DNA of 64,000 bases, from contig NZ_BMGT01000002.1 in NCBI RefSeq assembly GCF_014640335.1, positions 868,001-932,000 on the forward strand, in the 5' to 3' direction. The notes beneath the pieces are model-generated. The model did no database searches. It saw nothing but the letters and a program-made list of their open reading frames with translations, and was not told where the DNA came from. Positions 8,078-16,832 of this stretch are shown here, piece after piece. Position 1 is the first letter of the stretch. The number at the start of each line of letters is the position of its first letter. Made by a program: the position numbers and the translations under genes. The DNA comes from Edaphobacter dinghuensis. Lineage in GTDB: Bacteria; Acidobacteriota; Terriglobia; Terriglobales; Acidobacteriaceae.

Positions 8078-9267
8078 GCATCTTTAAGCGTGGAGGGGTG
8101 TATTGGTTTGAATTTGTATTCGAGGGGAAGCGCGTTCGTGTGAGCACGAAGCAGCGCAACAAGGATAAAGCGAGGACTCTGGAGGCAACCCATCGATCCA
8201 ATCTCGCCAGCGGCAGATTCGGCCTTGCCGAGAGGAAGAAGATTCCCTCTTTCAAGACGGCACTGGCAGATTTCCTGAGTTGGTCAGAGCGGGAGCATCG
8301 GGCACACCCTGCCACCTATCGACGCTACGTTACCAGCAGTGTCGCGCTATTACGCCATTTCAAAGATGCGTCACTCGACAAGATCACACCCGATGAAGTG
8401 GAGCGTTTCAAGAGTGCGCGCCTAAGTCAGTACGGGACCGTCAGAGGTAAAGACAAACGCACGACAACCAATAAAAGGATTCAACCTGCCACGGTCAACC
8501 GTGAGTTGGCTTGCCTTCGTGCGATGTTCAATCACGCAATCAAGTCAGATGTGCCGTTGCGAAACCCTATTGGGAAGACAGCAGCAAAGGCTCTGCGGGA
8601 AGACAACGAACAAACCCGCGTTCTGACATATGACGAGCAGGAGAAGTATCTAGCAAGGGCAACTCCCATGCTGCGGGATGTGGCCACACTGATGCTTGAA
8701 ACAGGAGCGCGACCCGAAGAGGTCTATAGGATTGAGCCGAAGAATGTCCATCTAGAAGAGAATTATTGGTTCAACCCCCACGGGAAGACAAAAGCGGCGA
8801 AGCGCCGTATCAAGCTCACGGTAACGGCCAAGGGTATATTGGCCAAGCGTATGGAGGATGCGGCGCGCCGTGCCAACGCTGATGCCACTGCTTCCAACAG
8901 CCAGGCGGACGGTAAGACTGAAGTGGATCGCGGAGAATTTCTATTTCCTTGCGAAACGGATGCGACGCGCCCTGTGCCCAAGGTCAACAATGCTCATGAT
9001 CGCGCGGTGAGAGATAGCAAGGTTACGCCCTTCCGCCTCTATGATTGTCGTCATACGTGGGCTACTCGCGCAGTGGAGGCTGGGATCGACCTTGTGACGT
9101 TGGCAGCTATGTTGGGTCATGCAAAGATCAACATGGTTCTCCGATATGCTCATCCGACACAAGAGCATCAGACGAAGGCAATGGACAAGATGGAGTTGTT
9201 CGTTAGCCGGCAGAAGATTGCCCACGCCGAGCGCATGGCACCGCAAACATCATTTGCTCTTCAGTAG
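8074..9267 (+). CDS. Tyrosine recombinase / phage-type integrase
   Basis: A 397-residue site-specific recombinase. Residues 1-60 form an AT-hook-like/SAM-like arm (MSIFKRGGVYWFEFVFEGKR). Residues 70-170 are the core-binding domain. The catalytic part from about residue 185 holds the first Arg (LETGARPEEVYRI), a beta-hairpin Lys region (GKTKAAKRRIKL), the R-H box (YDCRHTWATR), the LGH box (MLGHAKINM) and the nucleophile Tyr (LRYAHPT). The first residue of HxxR is Tyr, as in many integrases. It catalyses strand exchange between attP and attB. The gene points at the 3' end of tRNA-Cys about 105 bases away, the likely integration target. Confidence 0.95.
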   Translation: MSIFKRGGVYWFEFVFEGKRVRVSTKQRNKDKARTLEATHRSNLASGRFGLAERKKIPSFKTALADFLSWSEREHRAHPATYRRYVTSSVALLRHFKDASLDKITPDEVERFKSARLSQYGTVRGKDKRTTTNKRIQPATVNRELACLRAMFNHAIKSDVPLRNPIGKTAAKALREDNEQTRVLTYDEQEKYLARATPMLRDVATLMLETGARPEEVYRIEPKNVHLEENYWFNPHGKTKAAKRRIKLTVTAKGILAKRMEDAARRANADATASNSQADGKTEVDRGEFLFPCETDATRPVPKVNNAHDRAVRDSKVTPFRLYDCRHTWATRAVEAGIDLVTLAAMLGHAKINMVLRYAHPTQEHQTKAMDKMELFVSRQKIAHAERMAPQTSFALQ

Positions 9268-9332
9268 AAGCAGAGCAGCGTGTCGAAGCACCGAAAAGTC
9301 CTGCTCTCCCCACAATTTCCACCACAGTACAA

Positions 9333-9355
9333 AAGCCCTCCGATTTGGAGGGCTT
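9333..9355 (-). terminator. Hairpin terminator between integrase and tRNA-Cys
   Basis: AAGCCCTCC-gattt-GGAGGGCTT is a perfect 9-base stem with a 5-base loop. On the minus strand, downstream of tRNA-Cys, it ends in GGGCTTTTGT, a short T-run. On the plus strand it lies 66 bases after the integrase stop, so it may act in both directions. Confidence 0.7.
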
Positions 9356-9372
9356 CTAACTTGCTGAATCTT

Positions 9373-9410
9373 TGGAGGCGCGGGTCGGGATCGAACCGAC
9401 GCATAAAGGT
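9373..9410 (-). other. Probable attachment site (3' half of tRNA-Cys)
   Basis: The 3' half of the tRNA-Cys gene, T-arm to CCA, is the usual crossover site for tyrosine recombinases encoded immediately beyond it. The assignment rests on position only. The matching repeat at the other island end is not in the window. Confidence 0.4.
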
Positions 9411-9447
9411 TTTGCAGACCTCTCCCTTACCACTTGGGTACCGCGCC
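9373..9447 (-). tRNA. tRNA-Cys (anticodon GCA)
   Basis: The minus strand folds as a tRNA: acceptor arms GGCGCGG (5' end at 9447) and CCGCGCC, anticodon loop with GCA between GGTCT- and -AACC, T-loop GGTTCGATCC, discriminator U73 (typical of tRNA-Cys) at 9376 and an encoded CCA at 9375-9373. The 3' end faces the integrase gene and is intact. Confidence 0.95.
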
Positions 9448-9518
9448 TCGAGGATGGGCTATCTTATTATCGCAGCCCGCTGAATTGTAGGTGAAGTGTA
9501 CCGCAGACAGGGCTTTTT

Positions 9519-9593
9519 TGGAGCGGGAGACCGGGGTCGAACCGGCGACATCTTCCTTGGCAAGGAAGCACTCTACCACTGAGCTACTCCCGC
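9519..9593 (-). tRNA. tRNA-Gly (anticodon GCC)
   Basis: The minus strand gives acceptor arms GCGGGAG (5' end at 9593) and CTCCCGC, D-arm AGCTCAGTGGTAGAG, anticodon loop CTTGCCAAG with GCC, T-loop GGTTCGACCCC, discriminator U73 and an encoded CCA at 9521-9519. It lies about 70 bases upstream of tRNA-Cys in the same direction, so the two are probably cotranscribed. Confidence 0.95.
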
Positions 9594-9738
9594 TCTCACA
9601 GGTTCAAGTATAACGGCGGAAGCCACCTACGGTCAACGCGCCAGCCACTTCGCCAGAGGAAAAGAAAGGCAGAAGAGAAAGTGAGACGTTTTTAGACAAA
9701 AGGCTGAGGTGGACTAGTAGGAAACGTTTTGCATCTGA

Positions 9739-11259
9739 ATGGGTGACGGGAGCGAATGGGTGGTTACCTATGGGATCAATCAGATGGCGATAACACCGGA
9801 GGATCAGCGACAGATGCGGCAATGGCAAGCCGTTCTGGATTCGTCGGGAGAGGGCATCTGGGGCTTGGATCGGGAAGGAAGGTGCACGTTCGTCAATCGC
9901 CTGGCAGCGAAGCTCATGGGGTTCGATAGTGAGGAGTTACTGGGGGAAGACCTTCATGAGTTAGTGCATCGCCATCGTGCAGGCGGGAAGCATCCTTCCG
10001 CAGAAGAGTGTCCAATTTACAGCGTATTTCAGCAAAATCTACCGTTGAGCAATCTCTCCGACACCATCTTCCGCAAAGATGGAAGCTCCTTCCTCGTGGA
10101 GATGTCGGCACATCCTGTCTCGATTGAAGGAGAAGTGCTTGGGGTTGTCGTTACATTTCGCGATGCAACCCACATGCTGCAGCAACAAGACGATCTACGT
10201 AAGGTCAATGCGCAGGCAGAGCAGCGGACAGCGGAACTCAACGCAGTGATTGAGAGCCTTCCCCATGGCATTTACATCGCCACTCCAGACGGAGCGGTAC
10301 GAACGAATCGATGGGCACGGACAATGAATGGGGATCGCTTCCCTGCCGAGTTGAAGACATTGCAGGGCGCATTAGCGGGTGAGGCTTCCACCGAGACAGT
10401 GCGGGTACCGGGGCACTGGATTCGAAGCGTGGCTACTCCTGTCTTGCAGGGCGGCAAAATCACAGGCGGCGTGGCGATCAATACTGACGTGACCCAGGCA
10501 CGTCTGCAGGATGAAGCACTGCGCAAGTCCGAGAAGCTCGCGGCGGTAGGGCAACTCGCCTCGTCGATCGCACACGAGATCAACAACCCACTTGAGTCGA
10601 TTACCAACCTGCTGTACCTGGTGCAGAAGTCAGACTCGATCGAAGAGATGAAGGAGTATGCGCAGATCGCTCAGGAAGAGCTGGCCCGTGTCACAGAGAT
10701 CACCTTGCAGACGCTTCGTTTTCATCGACAGCAAAGCAAACCGACCCGCGTGGATTTAGCCGACCTGCTGCGCACCATGATGACCCTCTACACCGGGAGG
10801 CTCCTGGTGAGACGCCTTACCCTGGAGGTAAAGCTGGCAGATTCGCCGCCGGTGCTCTGCCTGGAAGGTGAGATTCGGCAGGTCTTCAATAATCTGGTGC
10901 GTAACGCGCTGGATGCAATGAGCGAAGGTGGACGGCTCCTGGTGCGGCTCCATCGGCAGACAAATTGGCTGACCGGTCAAAGCGGAGTGCGCTTAACAGT
11001 CGCCGATACAGGAGAAGGAATCAGTCCCGAGATAATGCAGCATCTCTTTGAGCCGTTTCAGACCACGAAGGAGATGATGGGCACTGGGCTGGGGCTATGG
11101 GTGAGCAAAGGCATCGTCGAAAAACATAACGGGCATATCCGAACAAAGTCGCGGCGCGGCAAAGGTCATGGCACCGTATTTACCGTATGGTTACCGCTCG
11201 ATGGCAGCCCTAATCTGGCTGCTGAGGAAGATTCAGCGCGATGCGCGGACCAGCAATGA
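9739..11259 (+). CDS. PAS-domain sensor histidine kinase
   Basis: A 506-residue soluble sensor kinase with no transmembrane segment. Residues 25-145 form a PAS domain (QWQAVLDSSGEGIWGLDREG, then VVVTFRDATHM). A coiled-coil linker follows, then a second PAS-like segment (residues 165-255). The phosphoacceptor H-box is SIAHEINNPLESI (around residue 278). The ATPase part has the N-box NNLVRNALDAM, G1 DTGEGIS, F-box LFEPF and G2 GTGLGLW. It autophosphorylates on His in response to a cytosolic signal, and the partner regulator is not in the window. The first ATG lacks a ribosome binding site. An ATG at 9784 (MAITPED) is an alternative start. The 3' end overlaps the convergent secretin gene by 50 bases. 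Confidence 0.9.
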   Translation: MGDGSEWVVTYGINQMAITPEDQRQMRQWQAVLDSSGEGIWGLDREGRCTFVNRLAAKLMGFDSEELLGEDLHELVHRHRAGGKHPSAEECPIYSVFQQNLPLSNLSDTIFRKDGSSFLVEMSAHPVSIEGEVLGVVVTFRDATHMLQQQDDLRKVNAQAEQRTAELNAVIESLPHGIYIATPDGAVRTNRWARTMNGDRFPAELKTLQGALAGEASTETVRVPGHWIRSVATPVLQGGKITGGVAINTDVTQARLQDEALRKSEKLAAVGQLASSIAHEINNPLESITNLLYLVQKSDSIEEMKEYAQIAQEELARVTEITLQTLRFHRQQSKPTRVDLADLLRTMMTLYTGRLLVRRLTLEVKLADSPPVLCLEGEIRQVFNNLVRNALDAMSEGGRLLVRLHRQTNWLTGQSGVRLTVADTGEGISPEIMQHLFEPFQTTKEMMGTGLGLWVSKGIVEKHNGHIRTKSRRGKGHGTVFTVWLPLDGSPNLAAEEDSARCADQQ

Positions 11260-13132
11260 TATTGGAGCGCCTGCGGACAACGCGCGGCGTTATCAGAAGG
11301 ACCAAATCGCTGGAATCGGTTTCGGCAACCTTATCCGAGGTAGTGCTCTGAAAACCCGGCAGTTCGCCAAGCCCGGGAAGGCCGCTGACGGCAGAGGACT
11401 CCGTTTTACTCAATGAGCTGACAAACAAGGCAGCTTTTCCATCGTCGACAGTAATGTCAGAGGAAAACTGACGGCTCGCGAGGACAGGGATATTGTTCAA
11501 GGCCGTACCCGCCAGTGCTTCAATCTTGAGCTCGATATGCATTCTGACGGTGCCCGACTTCTGCACGGTAGGCGTGGCCTTCAGAGTCAGGCCCAGATCT
11601 TCATACTGAATCTGCGGAATCGTCACACCGGCTGAGCTTCCGGTTAGCTGCGAGAGCAGGCTGGATGCGCTGACACCATTGACCGTCACTCCGGCGAGCG
11701 AGGCCGTGCTTGCCGTTGCACCAGTGGTATAGGTCGACGTTGTGATGGGATAGCGGGTTCCGACGCGGAAATCCGCAGTCTGACCGTCGCCAACGCGAAC
11801 CTGTATATCATCCAGCGCACGACTGTCGCTGGAATTCAGTGCGAGATTCAGCTTCGGAAAGACGTCGGCGGTAACACCTGCCTGGGTAAGTCCGCCTCCG
11901 AATGCTCCGATCGTCGAAGTGAGCAGTGAGCTTTGCACCAAGCCGGAGCCGATGAGGGCCAGTGCAATCTCCACATTGCTTGCTCCTGCCGGAACCAAGC
12001 CCTCCGCGATGGCCTGGTTGACCAGCGTCTGGTTCTGGCTGACGATATTGGACGCTTCTCCGGCAACACTGTAGAGACCTAGCTGCTGGGGTAGTTGAAG
12101 CCCGATATTGCGCTGGCGCGTCTTGTCGATAGCATAGAATTTGACCTCAATCATGATCTGGCTGCCGCCGTCGATCAGATCGGCCAAGGTCAGATTTACC
12201 GCCTTCAAGGTATCTTCCGGAGCCCGGAGCACAAGATCTCCAAGCCCCTTTTCCACGGTCAACTGTTTTATTTCAAATACGTTGCGTAAGACGTTCCCCA
12301 GGTCGTTGATCTCCGTCGCGGTCATACCGGGAATGCTGATAGTCTCCTGCAACTGGCGCTCCAGGCGTTCCCTGTTCTCCGGAGTATCTTTGGCAACCAT
12401 GACGCTTTTGGCGTCCAGAGGAACAGCAAAGAGGCCGCACATCTCAAAGAGAACCCGGACGGCCTGTTCATAAGGCACCGATTCAAGATTGAAGCGGATC
12501 TGCTGGTGGGGGAGCGAGTCGTCGAAGACCGCACGAATCCCATAGCTTGTCATCACCTGCTGCAGGACGGCCTCGCTATCGGCTTGCAGATGGAAGCTCT
12601 TCACTCCCGGCTCAGGCATGAGCGTAATCGGACCCGCGATAGAGGCTGGCTGCTTGATCCAGGGCTCTACCTCGGGATGGAACGTGACTGGAAGAGCGCC
12701 TGGAGCCTTATGCTGCGTAACGATACGGTTCTGCGGATCGAGCAACCGGGCCTCAGTCAGCAACGTCTCTGCTTTTGTCTCCTGCCCGAGAAGATGAGCT
12801 TTCGCCGCCCCTTGTACCAACTCCGTAACTCGATGCTCGCGGGCAAGCGTAGCCGCCACAGCATAGTCATTATTGTCAGGATTGAGTGTTGCCGCCTTCT
12901 CGAACTGCGCCAGAGCAGCGGTAAGATCATTGCGTTCAAGCAGGCGCGCGCCTGCAAGATAGGCGTCTTCGGCCCGGCGAACCTGATTCTTAGTCGGCGC
13001 GGTGTGCGTGGGAGAGGGCGCTGGCGCAGCGGGCGGCTTTTGCGCCAAAGCTGTAAGCGAGAGCCCCAGCAGTGCACAGGCCGTTGTGCCACGTGTCATT
13101 GCTGTAAGCCGTGACTGAAGAGGGGAGATCAT
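11210..13132 (-). CDS. Secretin (GspD/PilQ-like) with N-terminal TPR region
   Basis: A 640-residue outer-membrane channel protein. A signal peptide (ACALLGLSLTALA-Q, near residue 30) is followed by a TPR-like region (residues 50-130, AYLAGARLLERNDLTAALAQ). Next come an STN/N0-like domain (residues 175-260, FHLQADSEAVLQQVMTSYGI) and an N1-like domain (residues 265-345). The C-terminal secretin domain from 345 to 625 has YEDLGLTLKATPTV, DDGKAALFVSSL and a final LLITPRVV. Secretins form the outer-membrane gate of type II secretion or type IV pili. No other secretion gene is adjacent. It is the last gene of a leftward cluster after an HTH gene, cvpA and purC. An alternative start is the ATG at 13099. 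Confidence 0.9.
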   Translation of the reverse strand: MISPLQSRLTAMTRGTTACALLGLSLTALAQKPPAAPAPSPTHTAPTKNQVRRAEDAYLAGARLLERNDLTAALAQFEKAATLNPDNNDYAVAATLAREHRVTELVQGAAKAHLLGQETKAETLLTEARLLDPQNRIVTQHKAPGALPVTFHPEVEPWIKQPASIAGPITLMPEPGVKSFHLQADSEAVLQQVMTSYGIRAVFDDSLPHQQIRFNLESVPYEQAVRVLFEMCGLFAVPLDAKSVMVAKDTPENRERLERQLQETISIPGMTATEINDLGNVLRNVFEIKQLTVEKGLGDLVLRAPEDTLKAVNLTLADLIDGGSQIMIEVKFYAIDKTRQRNIGLQLPQQLGLYSVAGEASNIVSQNQTLVNQAIAEGLVPAGASNVEIALALIGSGLVQSSLLTSTIGAFGGGLTQAGVTADVFPKLNLALNSSDSRALDDIQVRVGDGQTADFRVGTRYPITTSTYTTGATASTASLAGVTVNGVSASSLLSQLTGSSAGVTIPQIQYEDLGLTLKATPTVQKSGTVRMHIELKIEALAGTALNNIPVLASRQFSSDITVDDGKAALFVSSLSKTESSAVSGLPGLGELPGFQSTTSDKVAETDSSDLVLLITPRVVRRRSNIIAGPRIALNLPQQPD

Positions 13133-13159
13133 CTACTACTGGTTAGACGGGAACAACGG

Positions 13160-13489
13160 CTATCGGGCGCTGGCGATGCTCTGGACGCGGAGACGCTCGC
13201 TGCTGGGCGGACGACGCATTCCGTTGCGGATCGCAGCCGTGTCAAGGTCGAGCTCGGCCAGGGTGCGGCTGAGCGTATTGCGGTGCATGCCAAGCTCTTC
13301 AGCGGCCTTGCACTGGTTGCCCTTGTGATGCGCGAGGACTTCGAGGATGTAGCGCTTCTTGAATTGGCGAATGGCCTCCGCATAGGGGATGCCGGCACTG
13401 TGCATCTGCGTGATGAGACCGTCCATTTCGCGCTTCAAGATAATGTCCTCGCTTGCAAGTCCAGATTTGCGGTGCATTCTCATTGTCAC
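13160..13489 (-). CDS. Fis-type helix-turn-helix protein
   Basis: A 109-residue protein. Residues 40-85 form a Fis/NtrC C-terminal type HTH: AIRQFKKRYILEVLAHHKGN, then QCKAAEELGMHRNTLSRTLA with the typical A..LGMHRNTLSR recognition helix. The N-terminus and the Arg-rich C-terminus are unassigned. It starts at GTG 13489 or ATG 13483, one base after the cvpA stop, and ends 27 bases before the secretin start, so it sits in the same transcript. It probably regulates transcription without its own receiver or AAA+ domain. Targets are unknown. Confidence 0.85.
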   Translation of the reverse strand: MTMRMHRKSGLASEDIILKREMDGLITQMHSAGIPYAEAIRQFKKRYILEVLAHHKGNQCKAAEELGMHRNTLSRTLAELDLDTAAIRNGMRRPPSSERLRVQSIASAR

Positions 13490-13490
13490 T

Positions 13491-14033
13491 CTATTCGTGC
13501 CGTTTGATCCAATCGGGTGCGGTGTGCTTGAGTTGTTCCGCGCCGTTCAGAATGAGCTGACGAAGGTCGTGAGGTACAACGAAGGATACAGCATGCGCCC
13601 CGGCAAGGAAATAGGGAGTTAAAGAAGATTTTGCAACAGCCGTGGTTGGCGGAAGAAACGCTGTAATGGACATCAAAATAGCCACACAAAGCAGGCAGCC
13701 GCGAAGATAGCCGAAGACCGCCCCCAGCAGGCGGTCAAAGATACCCAGCCCGATAGCGTCCGCGGTATGGTGAAGCGCCTTTCCCACCAGGGCAGAGAGG
13801 ATCATCACACCCACGGCAATCAATAGAAACGCCACAACATTGGCAATGGCAGTTTCTGTAATGACATGCCCAAGAACCGCCGCCAGCGCAGGATAATTCC
13901 ACGAGGCCAGCAGAACACCGGCGATAAGGCCTCCCAAGCCGAAGAGCTCGATCAGGAGGCCCCGGACAAAGGCCATGACCGTCGAACAGCCGAGGATGGC
14001 GATTAGGAACCAGTCAAAATAGTTCAGGTTCAT
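13491..14033 (-). CDS. cvpA: CvpA family inner-membrane protein
   Basis: A 180-residue protein with four predicted membrane segments: IDWFL-type start [20 protein letters not shown], then [36 protein letters not shown] and [20 protein letters not shown]. The order and the G-rich GxxRG motif match the CvpA/colicin V production family, known for envelope homeostasis and classically encoded near purine genes. Its ATG overlaps the purC stop as ATGA, which fits the family's frequent association with pur genes. Confidence 0.9.
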   Translation of the reverse strand: MNLNYFDWFLIAILGCSTVMAFVRGLLIELFGLGGLIAGVLLASWNYPALAAVLGHVITETAIANVVAFLLIAVGVMILSALVGKALHHTADAIGLGIFDRLLGAVFGYLRGCLLCVAILMSITAFLPPTTAVAKSSLTPYFLAGAHAVSFVVPHDLRQLILNGAEQLKHTAPDWIKRHE

Positions 14034-14923
14034 AGCTCTGTGCGACCGGTAATCAGGCGGAAGGCTTCCAGGTACTTGGCTTTTGTCTTTTCAACCACCT
14101 CCGGCGGCAACCCCGGGGCCGGAGCCTGCTTGTTCCAGCGAATGGACTCAAGATAGTCGCGGACATACTGCTTGTCGAAAGATGGCTGAGCGCCACCCGG
14201 GCTGTAGCTTTCAGCAGGCCAGTAGCGCGAGGAGTCAGGTGTAAGAACTTCGTCGGCCAGCGTGATTTCTCCGTCAATCAGCCCGAATTCAAACTTAGTA
14301 TCGGCCAGGATCAATCCCCTGCTGGCCGCATGTTTGCTTGCCTTTTCGTAGATTTTGATCGTTAGGGAGCGCAGGTCTTCGGCAGGCTTCTGGCCGATGG
14401 TATCAACCATCTTCTGGAAGGAGATATTTTCATCATGGCCGACGTTATTCTTGGCGGCAGGAGTAAAGATGGGCTCGGGAAGCTTATCGGACTCGCGCAA
14501 TCCAGCCGGCAGTTGAATGCCGCAGATGGAGCCGGTCTGCTGGTAGTCCTTCCAACCAGACCCAGAGATATAACCGCGAACAACGCACTCGACCGGAAAC
14601 ATCTCTGCACGCTTCACCAGCATGCTTCGTCCTGCCAACTGGTCGAGATATGGCTTACAAGACGAGGGGAACTCTGCGGGGTCAGCAGTGACGAGGTGGT
14701 TTTTAACCGTGTCCTGAAGCAGCTCAAACCAGAAGAGCGAGAGCTGGGTAAGAATGCGGCCCTTGTCCGTAATCCCCGTGGCGAGCACATGGTCAAAGGC
14801 GGAGATACGGTCGGTAGCGACAAAGAGAAGCTGCTGGTTGCCGAGGTCGTAGATGTCGCGGACCTTGCCGCGCGCGACAAGGGGAAGGTCACCGAGGCTG
14901 GTCTGGAGAAGGGCTTGGCTCAT
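14030..14923 (-). CDS. purC: SAICAR synthetase (phosphoribosylaminoimidazolesuccinocarboxamide synthase)
   Basis: A 297-residue PurC of the longer, yeast/ADE1-like length. It joins CAIR and aspartate using ATP to form SAICAR in purine synthesis. Visible family segments are [12 protein letters not shown] near the start, [32 protein letters not shown] (SAICAR synthetase signature 1), the substrate-binding region GHDENISF, and [20 protein letters not shown] (signature 2) with DSSRYWP. It is followed by cvpA with an ATGA overlap and preceded by a membrane protein gene 44 bases upstream. Confidence 0.97.
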   Translation of the reverse strand: MSQALLQTSLGDLPLVARGKVRDIYDLGNQQLLFVATDRISAFDHVLATGITDKGRILTQLSLFWFELLQDTVKNHLVTADPAEFPSSCKPYLDQLAGRSMLVKRAEMFPVECVVRGYISGSGWKDYQQTGSICGIQLPAGLRESDKLPEPIFTPAAKNNVGHDENISFQKMVDTIGQKPAEDLRSLTIKIYEKASKHAASRGLILADTKFEFGLIDGEITLADEVLTPDSSRYWPAESYSPGGAQPSFDKQYVRDYLESIRWNKQAPAPGLPPEVVEKTKAKYLEAFRLITGRTEL

Positions 14924-14967
14924 TGAGATGACGGTATCACTCCTTAGTAGTGATTTTAGGCGGAATT

Positions 14968-15600
14968 TCAGTAGAGCTTTACTACAAGGCTTCGTGCAGC
15001 ATCAGGTTGCTGATTCGGAGCCGCCGGACAGGACATAAGAACGTGTTTTCCATCGGGTTCAAGCGTCGCATAGGCTCGCGAGGAATCGCACTGGCCACTG
15101 AAATAGTGCGCGGCCTGGCGGCGACGTCGAAGAAACCGTGTCCACGAAGGATGGGAATAAATCACGAGATCGAACCCGGAGGTAGGCGCGGTTCCAGTCC
15201 CCCACGCGACACGGTCGCTGGTGAAGTCGGGCCCAATGGAAACGACGGTATGGGGCGCAGGATTGAAGAGCTCGGCGAGTGGAAGGAATGGGCTTGCAGA
15301 GAGAATCGGCACGATGAGAACTATTGCAATGATCGTGGTGAGCCAGCGAGGCCGCAGGAGCGTAAAGAGAAGGAGAAAGAACTCGTAGCCCGCAATGGCA
15401 GCCCAATAGATCGCCGCATTCAGATGGTCAGAGGATGTGTTCCAGCGCGTAACAAAGAGGAGCGCGTAAAGAATCAGCGCCGCAGCGGCACAGAAGATGA
15501 GAACGTTACGCGTCTTTTGCGAGAGTCGGGACCACCGCAGCCGAACAAAAATCAATACTCCCGTCAGGATTGCGAGAGCTAAGTACGTGAGCGGGAGCAT
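14968..15600 (-). CDS. Membrane protein of unknown function
   Basis: A 210-residue protein with four hydrophobic helices in the first 110 residues ([74 protein letters not shown]). A soluble part of about 95 residues follows and contains [20 protein letters not shown] and two Cys. No family was recognised. It lies directly upstream of purC in the same direction and may be the first gene of that transcript. No ribosome binding site is evident before the ATG. Confidence 0.7.
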   Translation of the reverse strand: MLPLTYLALAILTGVLIFVRLRWSRLSQKTRNVLIFCAAAALILYALLFVTRWNTSSDHLNAAIYWAAIAGYEFFLLLFTLLRPRWLTTIIAIVLIVPILSASPFLPLAELFNPAPHTVVSIGPDFTSDRVAWGTGTAPTSGFDLVIYSHPSWTRFLRRRRQAAHYFSGQCDSSRAYATLEPDGKHVLMSCPAAPNQQPDAARSLVVKLY

Positions 15601-15794
15601 GGTTTTAGATTAAGTGTTTTGCCCAAAGTTGGGGGGAATATTTGAGACGGTTCGATCAGACACCAACAGACCGCACCGGGAAAGCAGCCTGGCATGACGG
15701 CAATCTTTTCACTCATCCCTCTTTCATCTCCGCCGATGAGAGTAATGTGCCGCAACGCACAACTTAAAACAGCGGCTTTGGGGAGACAACAGAG

Positions 15795-16289
15795 ATGATC
15801 CGGCAGGCGATCAATTGCGATATGTGCGGAGCGGAAAAGCAGGAGACCACAAGTCATTGGTTTGTGGCTTACGAGCAGGGCGGCGAGCTGAAGCTGCGCG
15901 GGTGGGAATCGCCGAAGCAGTCCCGAAAGGATGTAAAGCATCTGTGCGGCCAGAAGTGCGCCCAGCGTCTCACCGCCAACTTCACGGCATCGGTCATGTC
16001 CTCGGGTAATGCAACCGAGGTCGCGAAGATTGTGGTTCCAGAAGTGGTGGAATCATCCGCCGTCACAACAGCAGAAACGAGCGACCGCGACGACATGTCT
16101 ATTCTTCAGCGCATGGGTTACGACCGCGCGACTGCAGCGATGATTGAAGAAGAGTCATGGGCCGGCCCCGCAAAGCCCAAGGCCGCTCCGCGCACCGTGG
16201 AAAGCAGGCAGAAGATCGAGCGAGAGAGTTTCATCAACGCAACTCGCGTCAAGCCGCCGATGTCCAGGCCGTTTCAACGAATGGCCTGA
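15795..16289 (+). CDS. Small protein with N-terminal zinc-ribbon-like cysteines
   Basis: A 164-residue protein with a GGAG ribosome binding site 9 bases before the ATG. Cysteine pairs CDMC (residues 8-11) and CGQKC (about residues 51-55) around a beta-rich segment (SHWFVAYEQGGELKLRGW) suggest one zinc ribbon. The remainder is flexible. Residues 100-120 (DDMSILQRMGYDRATAAMIE) could be a small helical UBA-like or HTH-like module. No family was recognised. Monocistronic and on the opposite strand to the purC cluster. Confidence 0.7.
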   Translation: MIRQAINCDMCGAEKQETTSHWFVAYEQGGELKLRGWESPKQSRKDVKHLCGQKCAQRLTANFTASVMSSGNATEVAKIVVPEVVESSAVTTAETSDRDDMSILQRMGYDRATAAMIEEESWAGPAKPKAAPRTVESRQKIERESFINATRVKPPMSRPFQRMA

Positions 16290-16832
16290 GCCGACCAGCG
16301 CGGCTCACAAAATCATCGTGAGCCGCACAGCGGAAAAATCCGACTCTCTCCCCCTGTACCATTCTTCCCTACCCTGGAAAAGCACAGGAAATCCTGTACG
16401 AGCCTTTTTTGACATCGGCCCAGCCAATCCGATCAATCCATCAGGTTTAATCGGTTCGAGAATATTTTCCAAAGAAGGTGAAGCGGTAGAACCGGACAGT
16501 GCAACCATCACAGCGAAACGGACCAATACCCAAATGTTTCAAAATACGTTCATACCACCGCCGCCTCGAACGTCTCACCGACGCACGTTGGCAAACCGGG
16601 CATTTCATCCTGCAAATCTCCTATCGGGAGAGCCCTTTTGGGAGTCATCCTAACACTGATGTGTAGATTCGAAGTCAATTCACATCAAGGTGATTCTTAC
16701 TGATCTGCCTCTGATACCTAAAAGAACTTCTATCCATTTGGAATGTCGCCTCGGCTCTGAACATAAGTCATATCCAACTCAGCACATTTGTCAGGCCATC
16801 CATCTGAAAAATGCTCTAATCAGTAGAGCGCT
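16290..16832. other. Intergenic region, little recognisable content
   Basis: About 540 bases between the zinc-ribbon protein and purU. A weak hairpin GCGGCTCAC-n9-GTGAGCCGC at 16300-16326 may end the upstream transcript but has no T-run. The rest has no gene-like frame, repeat or RNA gene that I can identify. The purU promoter should lie towards the right end. Confidence 0.5.

Larger units (their letters stand above)
1..9372. mobile_element. Right part of a tRNA-Cys-associated genomic island
   Basis: The stretch left of the tRNA-Cys is visibly AT-richer than the rest of the window and carries integration functions: a tyrosine recombinase ending about 105 bases from the tRNA 3' end, an excisionase-like protein, a primase-like pair, and accessory genes (RHS, Sel1, small secreted proteins). 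An integrase gene pointing at the 3' end of a tRNA is the classic layout of a tRNA-targeted island. No second copy of the tRNA-Cys 3' end was found between 1 and 9372, so the left end is unknown. The RHS/Sel1 genes could belong to an older insertion. Confidence 0.6.

Noticed and set aside
16305..16653. Small frames in the gap before purU
   Set aside because: No ribosome binding site, no domain and ordinary intergenic composition.
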